64,000 bases of DNA from CADEDV01 sp048498035 (GCA_048498035.1 JBEHYT010000004.1:168495-232494), one strand, 5' to 3'. Shown: positions 17,351 to 27,238, counted from the stretch's first letter. The notes: generated from the sequence alone by a model not told the origin. A program made the numbers and translations.

Positions 17351-19377
17351 AAATGAGAAAAAGATTGGTTTGGATATTTCCATTATTATTAGCGACAACG
17401 CTGGTGAATGCACAAAGCGGTATCACCAATACCGCTAATAGCAACTATGCGCGGCTGAACGCTGTGAATATGGGCGATGTACAATTTACAAAGGGGTTTT
17501 GGGCGGAACGTTTCGCGGTGTGCCGGGATTCCATGGTGCCGCGGCTTTGGAAAACCTATACCGATGCACAGCTTTGTCATTCCTTTAAAAATTTTGAGAT
17601 TGCCGCCGGCCTGGATACCGGGAAATTTAAAGGACCATCTTTTCATGATGGCGACTTCTATAAAACACTTGAAGCAATGGCCGGTATGTATGCCGCCACG
17701 CATGATCCGCAATTAGACCGATGGATGGACACCGCGATAGCCGTTATTGCCAAAGCGCAATTGCCAGATGGATATATTTATACCAAATCGATTATTGAAC
17801 AAAAAAAGACTGGCGCTACGCGGATGTTTGATGACAAGCTCAGTTTTGAAGCGTATAATTTCGGGCATTTGATGACGGCGGCTTGTGTTCACTATCGCGC
17901 CACGGGAAAAACAACGCTGCTGGACATTGCCCGAAAGGCAACCGACTTTCTCGAAAAATTTTACGCCACCGCAACACCGGAGCAGGCGCGCAATGCTATT
18001 TGCCCATCTCATTATATGGGCATCATTGAAATGTACCGCACGCTCCATGATCCGGCCTATTTACAACTGGCGAAAAAGCTGATCGATATACGGGGCACCG
18101 TGGAAGGAACCGACGATAATTCCGACCGGGAGCCATTTCGGGAAATGGACCATGTTGCCGGGCACGCAGTGCGTGCCAATTATTTATTTGCCGGCGTAGC
18201 CGATGTGTATGCGGAAACCGGAGACACCACGCTGCTGGACGCGCTGGATAAATTATGGGATGATGTGGTTAACCGTAAAATGTATGTAACCGGTGGCTGC
18301 GGCGCTTTGTACGATGGAATTTCTGTGGATGGTATTTCTTATAAGCCAGATACAGTACAACGTATTCACCAGGCGTATGGCAGAGACTACCAGCTCCCCA
18401 ATCTTACCGCTCATAATGAAACCTGCGCCAATATCGGCAATGTACTGTGGAACTGGCGAATGTTGCAATTAACCGGCGAAGCGCGGTATGCAGACGTAGT
18501 TGAACTTGCATTATACAACAGCGTTCTCAGTGGCGTAAGCCTCGATGGCACTTCCTTTTTCTATACCAACCCGCTGGCAGAAGATCAGTCGTTTCCCTAC
18601 CACCTGCGCTGGGAAGGCGGGCGTCAACCCTATATTAAATTATCCAATTGCTGCCCGCCCAATACCGTGCGTACCATTGCGGAAGTGGCCGACTATATGT
18701 ATGATCTTTCCAGGGATGGGCTGTTTATAAATTTATACAGTGGAAATAGCCTGCGGACAAAGCTGGAATCCGGTGAAATGATTTCGGTTCGTCAACAAAC
18801 AGATTATCCATGGAAAGGCGCTATCGACCTGGCAGTAGATGAGGCGCCAACGTCTTCATTTGCCATTCACCTGCGCATACCGGGCTGGTGTAAAAAAGCG
18901 ACATGGTCGTTGAATGGCAAGATGATGGTTGTTAATTTCCAGGATCTTGATAAAGGATATCTTGTTATCAATCGCAAATGGAAAAAGGGTGATCACATTC
19001 AACTCAACCTGGATATGCCGGTTACCCTGGTGGAATCAAACCCGCTGGTGGAAGAAACCAATGGACGTGTAACCGTAAAACGCGGGCCTGTGGTGTATTG
19101 TCTTGAATCGGCCGATCTTGCCACAGGTGTTAAAGTGCGGGACATCGTGCTACAGCTTGGTCAAGCCTTTAAACCTGTGCCGATGACGATTGGCAATAGT
19201 CACTTTATGAGCCTGCAGGGACAGGCAACACGTCTTGTAAATAATAATTGGGGCAATACTTTGTACAGGGAAATAAATACCAGCACTGCCCCTGTTCAGC
19301 TTAAATTAATTCCTTACTATGCCTGGGCCAACCGCGGGCAAACCGATATGTCGGTTTGGTTGCCGCTGGCGCGATAA
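17347..19377 (+). CDS. GH127 (DUF1680) beta-L-arabinofuranosidase / aceric acid hydrolase-like
   Basis: 676 residues with a signal peptide ending near VNAQ (residue 22). The (alpha/alpha)6 barrel follows VQFTKGFWAERF. The zinc site of GH127 is intact: Glu358 and Cys360 in NETCANIG, and Cys435-Cys436 in SNCCPPN, matching the Glu/Cys/Cys-Cys set of HypBA1. A C-terminal beta-sandwich ends at the stop. GH127 includes beta-L-arabinofuranosidases and an RG-II aceric acid hydrolase. It lies 8 bases before the RuBisCO-like gene, which makes a link between the sugar it frees and the acid-sugar enzymes downstream attractive. Which of the two activities it has cannot be told here. Confidence 0.88.
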   Translation: MKMRKRLVWIFPLLLATTLVNAQSGITNTANSNYARLNAVNMGDVQFTKGFWAERFAVCRDSMVPRLWKTYTDAQLCHSFKNFEIAAGLDTGKFKGPSFHDGDFYKTLEAMAGMYAATHDPQLDRWMDTAIAVIAKAQLPDGYIYTKSIIEQKKTGATRMFDDKLSFEAYNFGHLMTAACVHYRATGKTTLLDIARKATDFLEKFYATATPEQARNAICPSHYMGIIEMYRTLHDPAYLQLAKKLIDIRGTVEGTDDNSDREPFREMDHVAGHAVRANYLFAGVADVYAETGDTTLLDALDKLWDDVVNRKMYVTGGCGALYDGISVDGISYKPDTVQRIHQAYGRDYQLPNLTAHNETCANIGNVLWNWRMLQLTGEARYADVVELALYNSVLSGVSLDGTSFFYTNPLAEDQSFPYHLRWEGGRQPYIKLSNCCPPNTVRTIAEVADYMYDLSRDGLFINLYSGNSLRTKLESGEMISVRQQTDYPWKGAIDLAVDEAPTSSFAIHLRIPGWCKKATWSLNGKMMVVNFQDLDKGYLVINRKWKKGDHIQLNLDMPVTLVESNPLVEETNGRVTVKRGPVVYCLESADLATGVKVRDIVLQLGQAFKPVPMTIGNSHFMSLQGQATRLVNNNWGNTLYREINTSTAPVQLKLIPYYAWANRGQTDMSVWLPLAR

Positions 19378-19385
19378 AACAGATC

Positions 19386-20633
19386 ATGGAACGAATAACT
19401 GCAACTTATTTTATTGAAACGCCGCTTCCGCCGGAAGATGCGGCCGCTGTGCTTGCCGGTGAGCAATCATCAGGTACGTTTGTGGCGGTGCCTGGGGAAA
19501 CGGATGAACTGCGCCAACGTTTTGCTGCAAGAGTGGAGTCAATTGAAGCCCTGGAAACTGTTGATACGCCATCGCTTCCCGGTGCGTCAAACAGCGATCG
19601 TTATCCCCGCGCAAGCGTTCGCGTTTCCTGGAATATTGAAAATTTTGGCTTCAACCTGCCGGTGCTCGTTTCTACATTGCAGGGCAATCTATATGAACTG
19701 CGACAATTTACAGGACTTAAGTTAATGGATATTGATTTCCCGGCATCCTATATTGAACATTTTCGCGGACCCGCGTGGGGCGTCTCCGGTTGTCGGGAAT
19801 TAACGGCCGTGGAGAACAGGCCGTTGATCGGCACCATCATCAAGCCTTCGGTTGGACTTACACCGGAGCAAACAGCGGCGATGGTGAAAACGCTTTGCGA
19901 AGCGGGTATCGATTTTATTAAGGATGATGAACTGCTCTCTGCCACCGCTAATTCGCCTTTTGAAAAACGGGTGGATGCCGTGATGAACGTGATCAATGAA
20001 TTTGCACAAGCATCCGGAAAAAAAGTGATGTATGCTTTTAATCTCAGCGGTGAGCTGGATGAAATGTTACAACGCTACGAGTACATACTCGAACATGGTG
20101 GCACCTGCGCTATGATCAGCGTCAATAGTGTTGGACTGGCCGCTGCAAAAAAAATAGCGGATATCGGTGCGCTGGCTATACATGGGCATCGCAATGGATG
20201 GGGTATGATGACAAGACATCCATTACTTGGCATTGCCTTCCGCGCCTACCAGAAGATCTGGCGACTGGCAGGCATTGATCAACTGCATGTAAATGGCATT
20301 GATAATAAATTCTGGGAGAGCGATGATTCTGTAGTGGAGTCCATTGAATCCTGCAGAACGGCGTTGGGTGTTCAGCACAATCCGTTGCCTGTGGTTTCTT
20401 CTGGTCAATGGGGCGGACAAGCCTTTGAAACCTGGCGAAGAACACACACGCCGGATCTATTGTATATGGCGGGTGGGGGAATTATGGCTCATCCCATGGG
20501 TGCTGCGGCCGGTGTTCTTGCCTTGCAGCAGGCATGGCAGGCGGCCATGGATGGATTAACGCGGGAAGATGCGGCAGCAGGATTTGATGAATTCGGAGCT
20601 TCCGTTAAAAAATTTGGAGCAAAAAGGAAATGA
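19386..20633 (+). CDS. RuBisCO large-subunit-like protein (RLP), acid-sugar phosphate decarboxylase/transcarboxylase type
   Basis: 415 residues, cytoplasmic. It has the RuBisCO N-terminal alpha/beta domain and TIM barrel. Counterparts of catalytic residues are present: Lys153 (in IIKPSVGL, like K175), Lys179 with Asp181 and Glu182 (FIKDDE, the carbamylated-lysine metal site), His268-Arg269 (HGHRNG), His301 and loop-6 Lys308 (HVNGIDNK), and glycine-rich phosphate loops SSGQWGG and GGGIMAHPMG. It is far from form I/II RuBisCO in length and context. RLPs next to DUF1537 kinases act on 3-oxo-isoapionate 4-phosphate in apiose/apionate catabolism, by decarboxylation or transcarboxylation/hydrolysis. 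Its stop overlaps the kinase start (ATGA). The exact substrate here is inferred and could be another branched acid sugar. Confidence 0.88.
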   Translation: MERITATYFIETPLPPEDAAAVLAGEQSSGTFVAVPGETDELRQRFAARVESIEALETVDTPSLPGASNSDRYPRASVRVSWNIENFGFNLPVLVSTLQGNLYELRQFTGLKLMDIDFPASYIEHFRGPAWGVSGCRELTAVENRPLIGTIIKPSVGLTPEQTAAMVKTLCEAGIDFIKDDELLSATANSPFEKRVDAVMNVINEFAQASGKKVMYAFNLSGELDEMLQRYEYILEHGGTCAMISVNSVGLAAAKKIADIGALAIHGHRNGWGMMTRHPLLGIAFRAYQKIWRLAGIDQLHVNGIDNKFWESDDSVVESIESCRTALGVQHNPLPVVSSGQWGGQAFETWRRTHTPDLLYMAGGGIMAHPMGAAAGVLALQQAWQAAMDGLTREDAAAGFDEFGASVKKFGAKRK

Positions 20634-21970
20634 CGCCGGCTAAAAACATATTACTCGCTTTTTTTGGAGATGATTTTACCGGTTCTACAGATGCATTGGA
20701 ATCTGTTTCCTGCATGGGAGCAAAGGCCGTGCTTTTTATTGAACCACCTACGGTGGAAAAGTTAGAGAAATACCCGCAAGCACAGGTTGTAGGTGTGGCA
20801 GGGCTTACCCGCTCCATGCCGCCTGCACAAATGGCGGAGATATTAGAACCGGCATTTCGTTCACTGCTGAAACTGGCGCCCCGGCACATTCACTATAAAG
20901 TTTGCTCTACATTTGATTCATCGCCTGCAATTGGAAGCATTGGTAAGGCCATCGACACAGGGATGAATGTATTTCAAAGTTCTTTTGTCCCGCTGCTCGT
21001 GGCTGCGCCTGGTTTGGGGCGATTTACCGTATTTGGAAATCATTTCGCCCGAATGGGCACACAGCCTTCAGCAGAAGTATACCGGCTGGATCGTCATCCA
21101 TCCATGCGTAAGCATCCCGTCACGCCAGCCACGGAAAGCGACTTGCGTATTCATCTTGGCAGGCAAACAAGAAAGCTGATCGGGTTGATCGATATCCAGG
21201 CGGTGAGTGCCGGGATAACTCAAATTTCCCAATCGTTGCAACATAATCTTGTTGAGGGCAAAGAAATTATCTTACTGGATGCGTTGGAGGAATCGCAACT
21301 GCTTCCCATTGGTCAATGTCTTGATACCTGGGCGAAGAACAACAACGGGCCACTGTTCAGTGTGGGGTCTTCAGGAATAGAATCTGCGCTTGGTGCCTGT
21401 TGGCAGCAGGCGGGAGAACTTCCCTCCGCGATGAGTTGGCCCAACCCCGGAAAAGCAACTCCACTGCTGGTCATCTCGGGATCCTGCTCCCCGGTAACCG
21501 GTCGGCAAATTGCACGTGCAAAACAAATAGGCTTTGAAGAAATAATTGCGACTCCCGACACCTGCTTGCCGGGAAATGCTGCCATGCTGGAACAATTGGT
21601 GAAGCGTGCTTTGGTGGCCATGCAACATGATAAGAGTGTGATCATTCATACCAATGGAACACAGGAAACGGCAACCCGGGAAATAAGCGCGGAGCACCTG
21701 GGAACAATGTTGGGAAAAGCGGTATTGCAAATTGCCATGCAATTTGACTTGCGGCGCCTGGTGGTAGCAGGCGGTGATACCAGCAGCTACGCGGCAAGAG
21801 CAATGGGTATAGAAGCAGTAGAAATGATTGCGCCGATTGTAAAAGGTGCACCACTATGCCGGGTAGTAGCGCCGGGATCACCGGTTGATCAAAAAGAAAT
21901 CAGTTTTAAAGGAGGACAGGTAGGCGATGAATATTTTTTTGAGCACCTGCTTCTTGGAACAACAAAATAA
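20630..21970 (+). CDS. Four-carbon acid sugar kinase family protein (DUF1537), 3-oxo-isoapionate kinase-like
   Basis: 446 residues, typical length for the family. The N-terminal domain has LLAFFGDDFTGSTDALE and HYKVCSTFDSSPAIGSIG (substrate site). The C-terminal domain has VISGSCSPVTGRQI and LVVAGGDTSSYAARAMG, the ATP-binding glycine-rich segments. This subgroup, with GDDFTGS and the CSTFDSSP stretch, is the one usually found with RuBisCO-like proteins. It overlaps the RLP gene by four bases, with an AAGGAA stretch before its start. Expected role: ATP-dependent phosphorylation of the keto acid sugar that the RLP then cleaves. It differs clearly from the shorter DUF1537 protein at 4116. Confidence 0.88.
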   Translation: MTPAKNILLAFFGDDFTGSTDALESVSCMGAKAVLFIEPPTVEKLEKYPQAQVVGVAGLTRSMPPAQMAEILEPAFRSLLKLAPRHIHYKVCSTFDSSPAIGSIGKAIDTGMNVFQSSFVPLLVAAPGLGRFTVFGNHFARMGTQPSAEVYRLDRHPSMRKHPVTPATESDLRIHLGRQTRKLIGLIDIQAVSAGITQISQSLQHNLVEGKEIILLDALEESQLLPIGQCLDTWAKNNNGPLFSVGSSGIESALGACWQQAGELPSAMSWPNPGKATPLLVISGSCSPVTGRQIARAKQIGFEEIIATPDTCLPGNAAMLEQLVKRALVAMQHDKSVIIHTNGTQETATREISAEHLGTMLGKAVLQIAMQFDLRRLVVAGGDTSSYAARAMGIEAVEMIAPIVKGAPLCRVVAPGSPVDQKEISFKGGQVGDEYFFEHLLLGTTK

Positions 21971-22635
21971 TGAGTATGCAAAAGAAAACGCTGGGACTAA
22001 TTCATACATCGGCCACCCTCGTGCCGGTGTTTCAACAACTTTGTGCACAATTTTTACCGCAGGTAAATACATTCAATATCGTGGATGATAGTTTGATCAA
22101 ACATGTGATCAGCAACGGAAAGCTATTACCGGTAACAGCGCGGCGCGTGGTAAACTATGTTGGATCTGCACAAACAGCCGGCGCTGATATTATTCTCGTT
22201 ACCTGTTCATCCATTGGCGCAGCGGTAGAAGCAGCAGCTGCATTGACCGATGTGCCGGTACTGCGTGTAGATCAGCCAATGGCCGACCAGGCAGTGAAAA
22301 CAGGTACGCGCATCGGCGTTATTGCCACACTGCCCACTACGCTTGAACCCACACGGGACCTGGTACAGCGACGTGCATCATTTGCAGGACAACTCGTTGA
22401 TATCAATGCCGTGCTCTGCGAAGGTGCTTTTGAAGCGCTGATGAGTGGAAATGCGACGCAACACGACGAGATGGTGGCAGCCGCGCTGAAGAAGCTTTCA
22501 AACGAAACAGACGTTATCGTTCTTGCCCAGGCTTCGATGGCCAGGGTAGTGGATACGCTTTCGCTGGCGGATCGTAAAGTACCAATCCTTGCCAGTCCTG
22601 CAATCGCCATTCAACATATTGCAAACATGTTATGA
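21970..22635 (+). CDS. Asp/Glu racemase-superfamily protein with only one of two catalytic cysteines
   Basis: 221 residues, no signal peptide. Two-domain Asp/Glu racemase fold: GLIHTSATLVPVF at the N-terminus and VTCSSIGAAVEAA with Cys79 at the first catalytic position. The second site reads VLAQASMARV, with Ala188 where racemases have cysteine. With one cysteine it is unlikely to be a two-base racemase; single-Cys relatives include arylmalonate decarboxylase, although that enzyme keeps the other position. It sits between the DUF1537 kinase and the transporter, overlapping both, so it probably acts in the same acid-sugar pathway. The reaction is unknown. Confidence 0.78.
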   Translation: MSMQKKTLGLIHTSATLVPVFQQLCAQFLPQVNTFNIVDDSLIKHVISNGKLLPVTARRVVNYVGSAQTAGADIILVTCSSIGAAVEAAAALTDVPVLRVDQPMADQAVKTGTRIGVIATLPTTLEPTRDLVQRRASFAGQLVDINAVLCEGAFEALMSGNATQHDEMVAAALKKLSNETDVIVLAQASMARVVDTLSLADRKVPILASPAIAIQHIANML

Positions 22636-23957
22636 AGTTAATGTACCGCATAGCGCTTTGGATCTCACTTGCTGCAGCTATCGGGTTGCTGTTGTTCATT
22701 TTGTTGCACAATGAACCTGCCTGGAGACTGTTGGCTGTAATTGCAGCGGTCGCTTTTTCCATCGGTATCGGTTCTGTTTCCGTCTTAAAAGGATATCGAT
22801 ATACGGCCTGGATCATTAGCGCGGTAGTGGCAGGTATGATGTACCCGGATGCATTTTCTCATTGGGGCGCTATTAACCTGCGCGATAAATGGTTGATGCT
22901 CGTGATTGTTCAACTGGTGATGTTTGGCATGGGCATCCAGATGAGCCTCCGCGATTTTTCCGGTCTTGCTCAAACCGGCAAAGGAGTAGCAATCGGTTTG
23001 CTCTGTCATTTTTCCATCATGCCATTGATGGGATGGTTATTGACAAGGATATTTCATTTTGAACCCGAAATTGCCGCAGGTATTATTTTAATCGGTTCCT
23101 GCTCCAGCGGACTGGCATCTAATGTAATGGTGTACCTGGCCCGCGCTAATTTGGTATTGTCCGTAATTGTAACAGCAATGGCCACGCTGGCAGCACCCTT
23201 TTTTACACCACTCCTGATGCGCTGGCTCGCCGGTACGTTGATTGAAGTAAACGTGATCAGTATGATGATGGAGATCATCAAAATTGTGATCGTTCCGATT
23301 GGCGCAGCGCTGCTGCACGACTACCTGAAACATGCAACGCCACGCGGCCGGCGTATCGTCTTATACATTGGGCTTGTTGCCGTAATATGGCTCCTTTCAC
23401 TTCCGCTGGGGGCGTGGAATTTTTGGAAACAAACTATTCAGAACGTCTCTTTTTTACAATCCATTGAAATACTTGGTTTTCTGTTCAGTGCAGTACTTGC
23501 TGGCATTTTATACCACAGCGCCTGGAGGCGCAATCCGCGTATTGATAAAGTAATGCCCTATTTTTCCATGTTCGGGATCGTTTATTTTACAACGGTCACC
23601 ACGGCCGCAGGTCATGATAACTTGCTGAAAGTAGGGCTGTTGCTGGTGGCTGCTTCGATCTTGCACAACGGGGCCGGTTATTTCTTCGGCTATTGGCTCA
23701 GCCGGTTGTTCCGGTTAGATAAAAACTCGGCACGTACGATTGCGTTTGAAGTGGGCTTGCAAAATGGCGGTATGGCTTCCGGCCTGGCGGCCGGAATGGG
23801 AAAGCTGGGTACGGTGGGATTACCAGCGGCAGTTTTTAGTCCATGGATGAATATCAGTGGTTCCATTCTTGCCAATTTTTGGCGAAAACACCCCGCAGCG
23901 CCTGTACCTGGGGAAGATGAGTTCGCAGCCGAACCTAAAAAGGAGCTAGACACATGA
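22632..23957 (+). CDS. Bile acid:sodium symporter (BASS)-like organic-anion transporter
   Basis: A 441-residue membrane protein with an N-terminal pair of hydrophobic segments (residues 5-25 and 28-48). A BASS-like ten-helix core follows: MFGMGIQMSLRDF, IILIGSCSSGLASNVMVYLARAN (crossing helix with GSC.SGxxSN), and near the end ARTIAFEVGLQNGGMASGLA. BASS proteins move organic anions with sodium. In this operon, directly after the RLP, kinase and racemase-like genes and before GH2, a carboxylated sugar is a reasonable cargo. Overlaps its neighbours at both ends by four bases. Confidence 0.82.
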   Translation: MKLMYRIALWISLAAAIGLLLFILLHNEPAWRLLAVIAAVAFSIGIGSVSVLKGYRYTAWIISAVVAGMMYPDAFSHWGAINLRDKWLMLVIVQLVMFGMGIQMSLRDFSGLAQTGKGVAIGLLCHFSIMPLMGWLLTRIFHFEPEIAAGIILIGSCSSGLASNVMVYLARANLVLSVIVTAMATLAAPFFTPLLMRWLAGTLIEVNVISMMMEIIKIVIVPIGAALLHDYLKHATPRGRRIVLYIGLVAVIWLLSLPLGAWNFWKQTIQNVSFLQSIEILGFLFSAVLAGILYHSAWRRNPRIDKVMPYFSMFGIVYFTTVTTAAGHDNLLKVGLLLVAASILHNGAGYFFGYWLSRLFRLDKNSARTIAFEVGLQNGGMASGLAAGMGKLGTVGLPAAVFSPWMNISGSILANFWRKHPAAPVPGEDEFAAEPKKELDT

Positions 23958-26900
23958 TGCGAATAAAAAAATATTGCGTTCTCTTTTTCAGTCTTGCTGT
24001 TACAGTAATGTGCAAGGCGCAATTGGTAGATAAGACACCGGCAGCCATTCCCGCGCGTCCATCCATCTACCAGGAAGTGCCGTATGAAGATCCGCATACC
24101 AGCGGCATCAACCGGCAACCGGCACATGCCACGGCTTACTCGTTTGCTACAGTAGCAGCTGCCCTTACCGGCGACCGCGAAAAAACAGATCGCTATCTTT
24201 CACTGAATGGACTATGGGACTTTTCTTTTGCACTTAAGCCATCTGACGCTGTGTCCGATTTTTACACAAAAAAAGTAAACGGCTGGAAGAAGATTATCGT
24301 TCCTTCAAGTTGGGAATTGCAGGGATATGATAAACCAATTTACAAGAGCGCCGTATATCCGTTTCGACCGGTTAATCCGCCACACGTTCCGCAGGATTAT
24401 AATGGCACGGGATGTTATCAACGCAGTTTTTCTATTCCCGCCAACTGGCGGAATATGAACATTACGCTTCATTTTGGCGGCGTGAGTTCCGCATTCAAGG
24501 TATGGATCAACGGAAAATTTGTTGGATATGGCGAAGACAGTTTTTTGCCTTCGGAATTTAATATCACTCCTTACCTGCAGGATGGAGAGAATGTTATTTC
24601 TGTATGGGTGCTCCGGTGGAGCGATGGCTCATTTTTGGAAGACCAGGATCAATGGCGATTGAGTGGTATTCATCGTGAAGTGTACCTGCTGGCAGAACCA
24701 CCAGTGAGAATTGCCGATTTCTTTTACCAGACGAAATTCGACAGTGATTATCGTGATGCCACATTGAGCATTCGCCCAAAGATTGAGAACCTCAGTGGTG
24801 CGGAGATACCCGGTTATATGCTCAAAGCTCAGTTGTTTGATGCCGGTCAGCATCCTGTGTTGGCACAGCCATTGGAACGAAGTGCATCATCTATTATCAA
24901 TGAGATTTATCCGCGGCTCGACAACGTGAAATTCGGACTGCTGGAAGCAACTATTCATCAGCCTAAACAATGGAGCCCTGATGATCCCAATTTATATACA
25001 CTCGTTCTTTCGCTTGAAGACAGCGTTGGTAATGTGTTGGAAGCAAAAAGCTGTAGGGTGGGCTTTCGTGAAATTTCATTTTCAAAGACCGACAGCAAAT
25101 TACTGATCAATGGCAAACTGACTTATCTCTATGGCGTAAACCGGCCTGATCATGATCCGCTGCGCGGAAAAGCGCTTACGCGCGATGATATTAAACGGGA
25201 TGTTACCACTATCAAACAATTTAATTTTAATTGCATTCGCCTCAGTCATTATCCATCGGATCCTTATCTGCTGGATCTCTGTGACGAATACGGGATCCTG
25301 GTAATTGATGAAGCAAACCTGGAAACGCATGGGCTCGGTGGTAAGCTGAGTAACGATGCCGAGTGGACGGGCGCCTACATGGACCGGGTAACAAGAATGG
25401 TGCAGCGCGATAAAAATCATCCTTCTATTATTTTCTGGAGTCTCGGCAACGAAGCAGGCCGCGGACCCAATCACGCCGCAATGGCGGCCTGGGTGCATGA
25501 CTTTGACATCACAAGACCCGTACATTATGAACCTGCCATGGGCAGTCCGCGGGAACCCGGCTATATTGATCCTTCTGATCCGCGCTACCTGAAGCCAAAT
25601 GATCATTCGCATCGCCTGCAAAATCCGCTGGACCAATATTACGTGGATGTGGTGAGCAGGATGTACCCGGCATTGTACACCGCACCATTGCTGGTGAACC
25701 AGCAAAATGGAGATCATCGCCCGATTTTCTTTTGTGAATACGCACATGCCATGGGCAACAGCGTTGGTAATATCCATGAGTTTTGGGAACAATGGAGAAG
25801 TTTGCCACGTGTAATTGGCGGTTGCATCTGGGAATTTAAAGACCAGGCGCTCGTGAAAACGGATTCAAACGGCGTTTCCTATTACGCCTATGGTGGTGAT
25901 TTTGGAGAAAAATATTACGACAATTTTACGATCAAAGGACTGGTAACGGCAGACGGCCGGCCTAAGGGTGCTATGTATGAATGTAAACGCGTATTTCAAC
26001 CGTTGGAGACAAAATGGTATGATAGCGTTGCGCGCGAAATAAAAATCACTAATCGAAGCAGCGTCAATAATGCAGCCGTATATACTCCAAAGCTGGTAGT
26101 AATGAATAATGGCGTGGTGGTGAAAGAAGTGTTTCTTGATCCATTAAGTGTGTCGCCATTGACAGATACTATTATATCTATTGCCCGTTACCTGCCCCAG
26201 TTGAAACAGGGCAGTGAATGTTTTGTATCGATACAGTTTTTACTTTCCAGGCAAACACCCTGGGCGCCCAAGGGATTTGAAGTGGCCGCCAACCAGTTAT
26301 TGTTGCAGCCAGCAACGTTTAAGTTGGCTGCTGCAAAAGGTGCCCCGCCAAAAGCAACGGCAACCGATCCCAACCGGGTAACGATATCGGGGAAAAATTT
26401 TGAATTGATCTTCGATAAATTGTTGGGCGGATTGGTCAGCTATAAATGGAACGGAAAACAATTAATAAATGGCCCGTTATTACCCCATTTTACGCGCCCA
26501 CTAACAGATAATGACCGGCGTGGATGGAAGGCTGATAGGAAGTTGAAACCATGGTTTACACATTCACCCAAAATAACTGCTATGCAGTGGAAACAGTCGG
26601 GTGAAAACAGTATCAGCGTAAACTGTGAATATGAAGTAATCCCTGACAGCGCCGATGTTCAATTGAACTATACGATCGGCGCGAATGGATTTGTTCATGT
26701 TGATTATTCATTACAAGCAAATCCTGCATTGCCCAATTTACCAAAAATCGGATTGCAGGGCATGCTTGCTGCTTCATTCGATTCGCTAAGCTGGTACGGG
26801 CGCGGACCATTCGAAAATTATATTGATAAGCGCTATGGCGCTGATGTAGGGATTTATCATAGTTCGCTGATGAACTTCATGGAGCCGTATGTGGTGCCGC

Positions 26901-27238
26901 AAGAAAATGGCAATCGTACCGATATCCGCTGGATGGCATTTTCCGCCGCAGATAAAAGCGGTCTGCTTGTAGTAGCCGACAGCCTGCTGAGTATGAGCGC
27001 CTGGCCTTATACGGAACAGAATATCAATAGCGCCAAACACACGAATAAACTGGTAAATGCAGGATTTATCACCGTTAATATTGATCTTGTGCAAATGGGT
27101 GTAGGTGGTAATGACAGCTGGAGTGATGTGGCGGCACCATTACCCCAATACCAGGTTCCTGCAGGTAACTATCATTATTCCTTTTACCTGGCGCCTGCCG
27201 CCGAATTGGGTAAATTGACCCGGACGAGCAAAAAATGA
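23954..27238 (+). CDS. GH2 beta-galactosidase (LacZ-type), exported
   Basis: 1094 residues. The signal sequence ends near KAQ (residue 23 or so). Then come the jelly-roll sugar-binding domain (WELQGYDKPIY, GVSSAFKVWINGKFVGYGEDS, DQWRLSGIHREVYL), an immunoglobulin-like domain, and a TIM barrel. The acid/base is Glu500 (SLGNEAGRG) and the nucleophile Glu595 (FFCEYAHAMGNS). A C-terminal small-chain domain (SWYGRGPFENYIDK) completes the LacZ layout. The motifs favour beta-galactosidase, though GH2 also contains beta-glucuronidases and galacturonidases in pectin loci. It overlaps the genes on both sides with ATGA junctions. Confidence 0.9.
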   Translation: MMRIKKYCVLFFSLAVTVMCKAQLVDKTPAAIPARPSIYQEVPYEDPHTSGINRQPAHATAYSFATVAAALTGDREKTDRYLSLNGLWDFSFALKPSDAVSDFYTKKVNGWKKIIVPSSWELQGYDKPIYKSAVYPFRPVNPPHVPQDYNGTGCYQRSFSIPANWRNMNITLHFGGVSSAFKVWINGKFVGYGEDSFLPSEFNITPYLQDGENVISVWVLRWSDGSFLEDQDQWRLSGIHREVYLLAEPPVRIADFFYQTKFDSDYRDATLSIRPKIENLSGAEIPGYMLKAQLFDAGQHPVLAQPLERSASSIINEIYPRLDNVKFGLLEATIHQPKQWSPDDPNLYTLVLSLEDSVGNVLEAKSCRVGFREISFSKTDSKLLINGKLTYLYGVNRPDHDPLRGKALTRDDIKRDVTTIKQFNFNCIRLSHYPSDPYLLDLCDEYGILVIDEANLETHGLGGKLSNDAEWTGAYMDRVTRMVQRDKNHPSIIFWSLGNEAGRGPNHAAMAAWVHDFDITRPVHYEPAMGSPREPGYIDPSDPRYLKPNDHSHRLQNPLDQYYVDVVSRMYPALYTAPLLVNQQNGDHRPIFFCEYAHAMGNSVGNIHEFWEQWRSLPRVIGGCIWEFKDQALVKTDSNGVSYYAYGGDFGEKYYDNFTIKGLVTADGRPKGAMYECKRVFQPLETKWYDSVAREIKITNRSSVNNAAVYTPKLVVMNNGVVVKEVFLDPLSVSPLTDTIISIARYLPQLKQGSECFVSIQFLLSRQTPWAPKGFEVAANQLLLQPATFKLAAAKGAPPKATATDPNRVTISGKNFELIFDKLLGGLVSYKWNGKQLINGPLLPHFTRPLTDNDRRGWKADRKLKPWFTHSPKITAMQWKQSGENSISVNCEYEVIPDSADVQLNYTIGANGFVHVDYSLQANPALPNLPKIGLQGMLAASFDSLSWYGRGPFENYIDKRYGADVGIYHSSLMNFMEPYVVPQENGNRTDIRWMAFSAADKSGLLVVADSLLSMSAWPYTEQNINSAKHTNKLVNAGFITVNIDLVQMGVGGNDSWSDVAAPLPQYQVPAGNYHYSFYLAPAAELGKLTRTSKK

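Noticed and set aside
19386..20633. The RuBisCO-like gene as a sign of CO2 fixation
   Set aside because: No phosphoribulokinase, small subunit or carboxysome gene is near; it sits in a sugar-degradation operon next to a DUF1537 kinase, as RLPs of acid-sugar pathways do.
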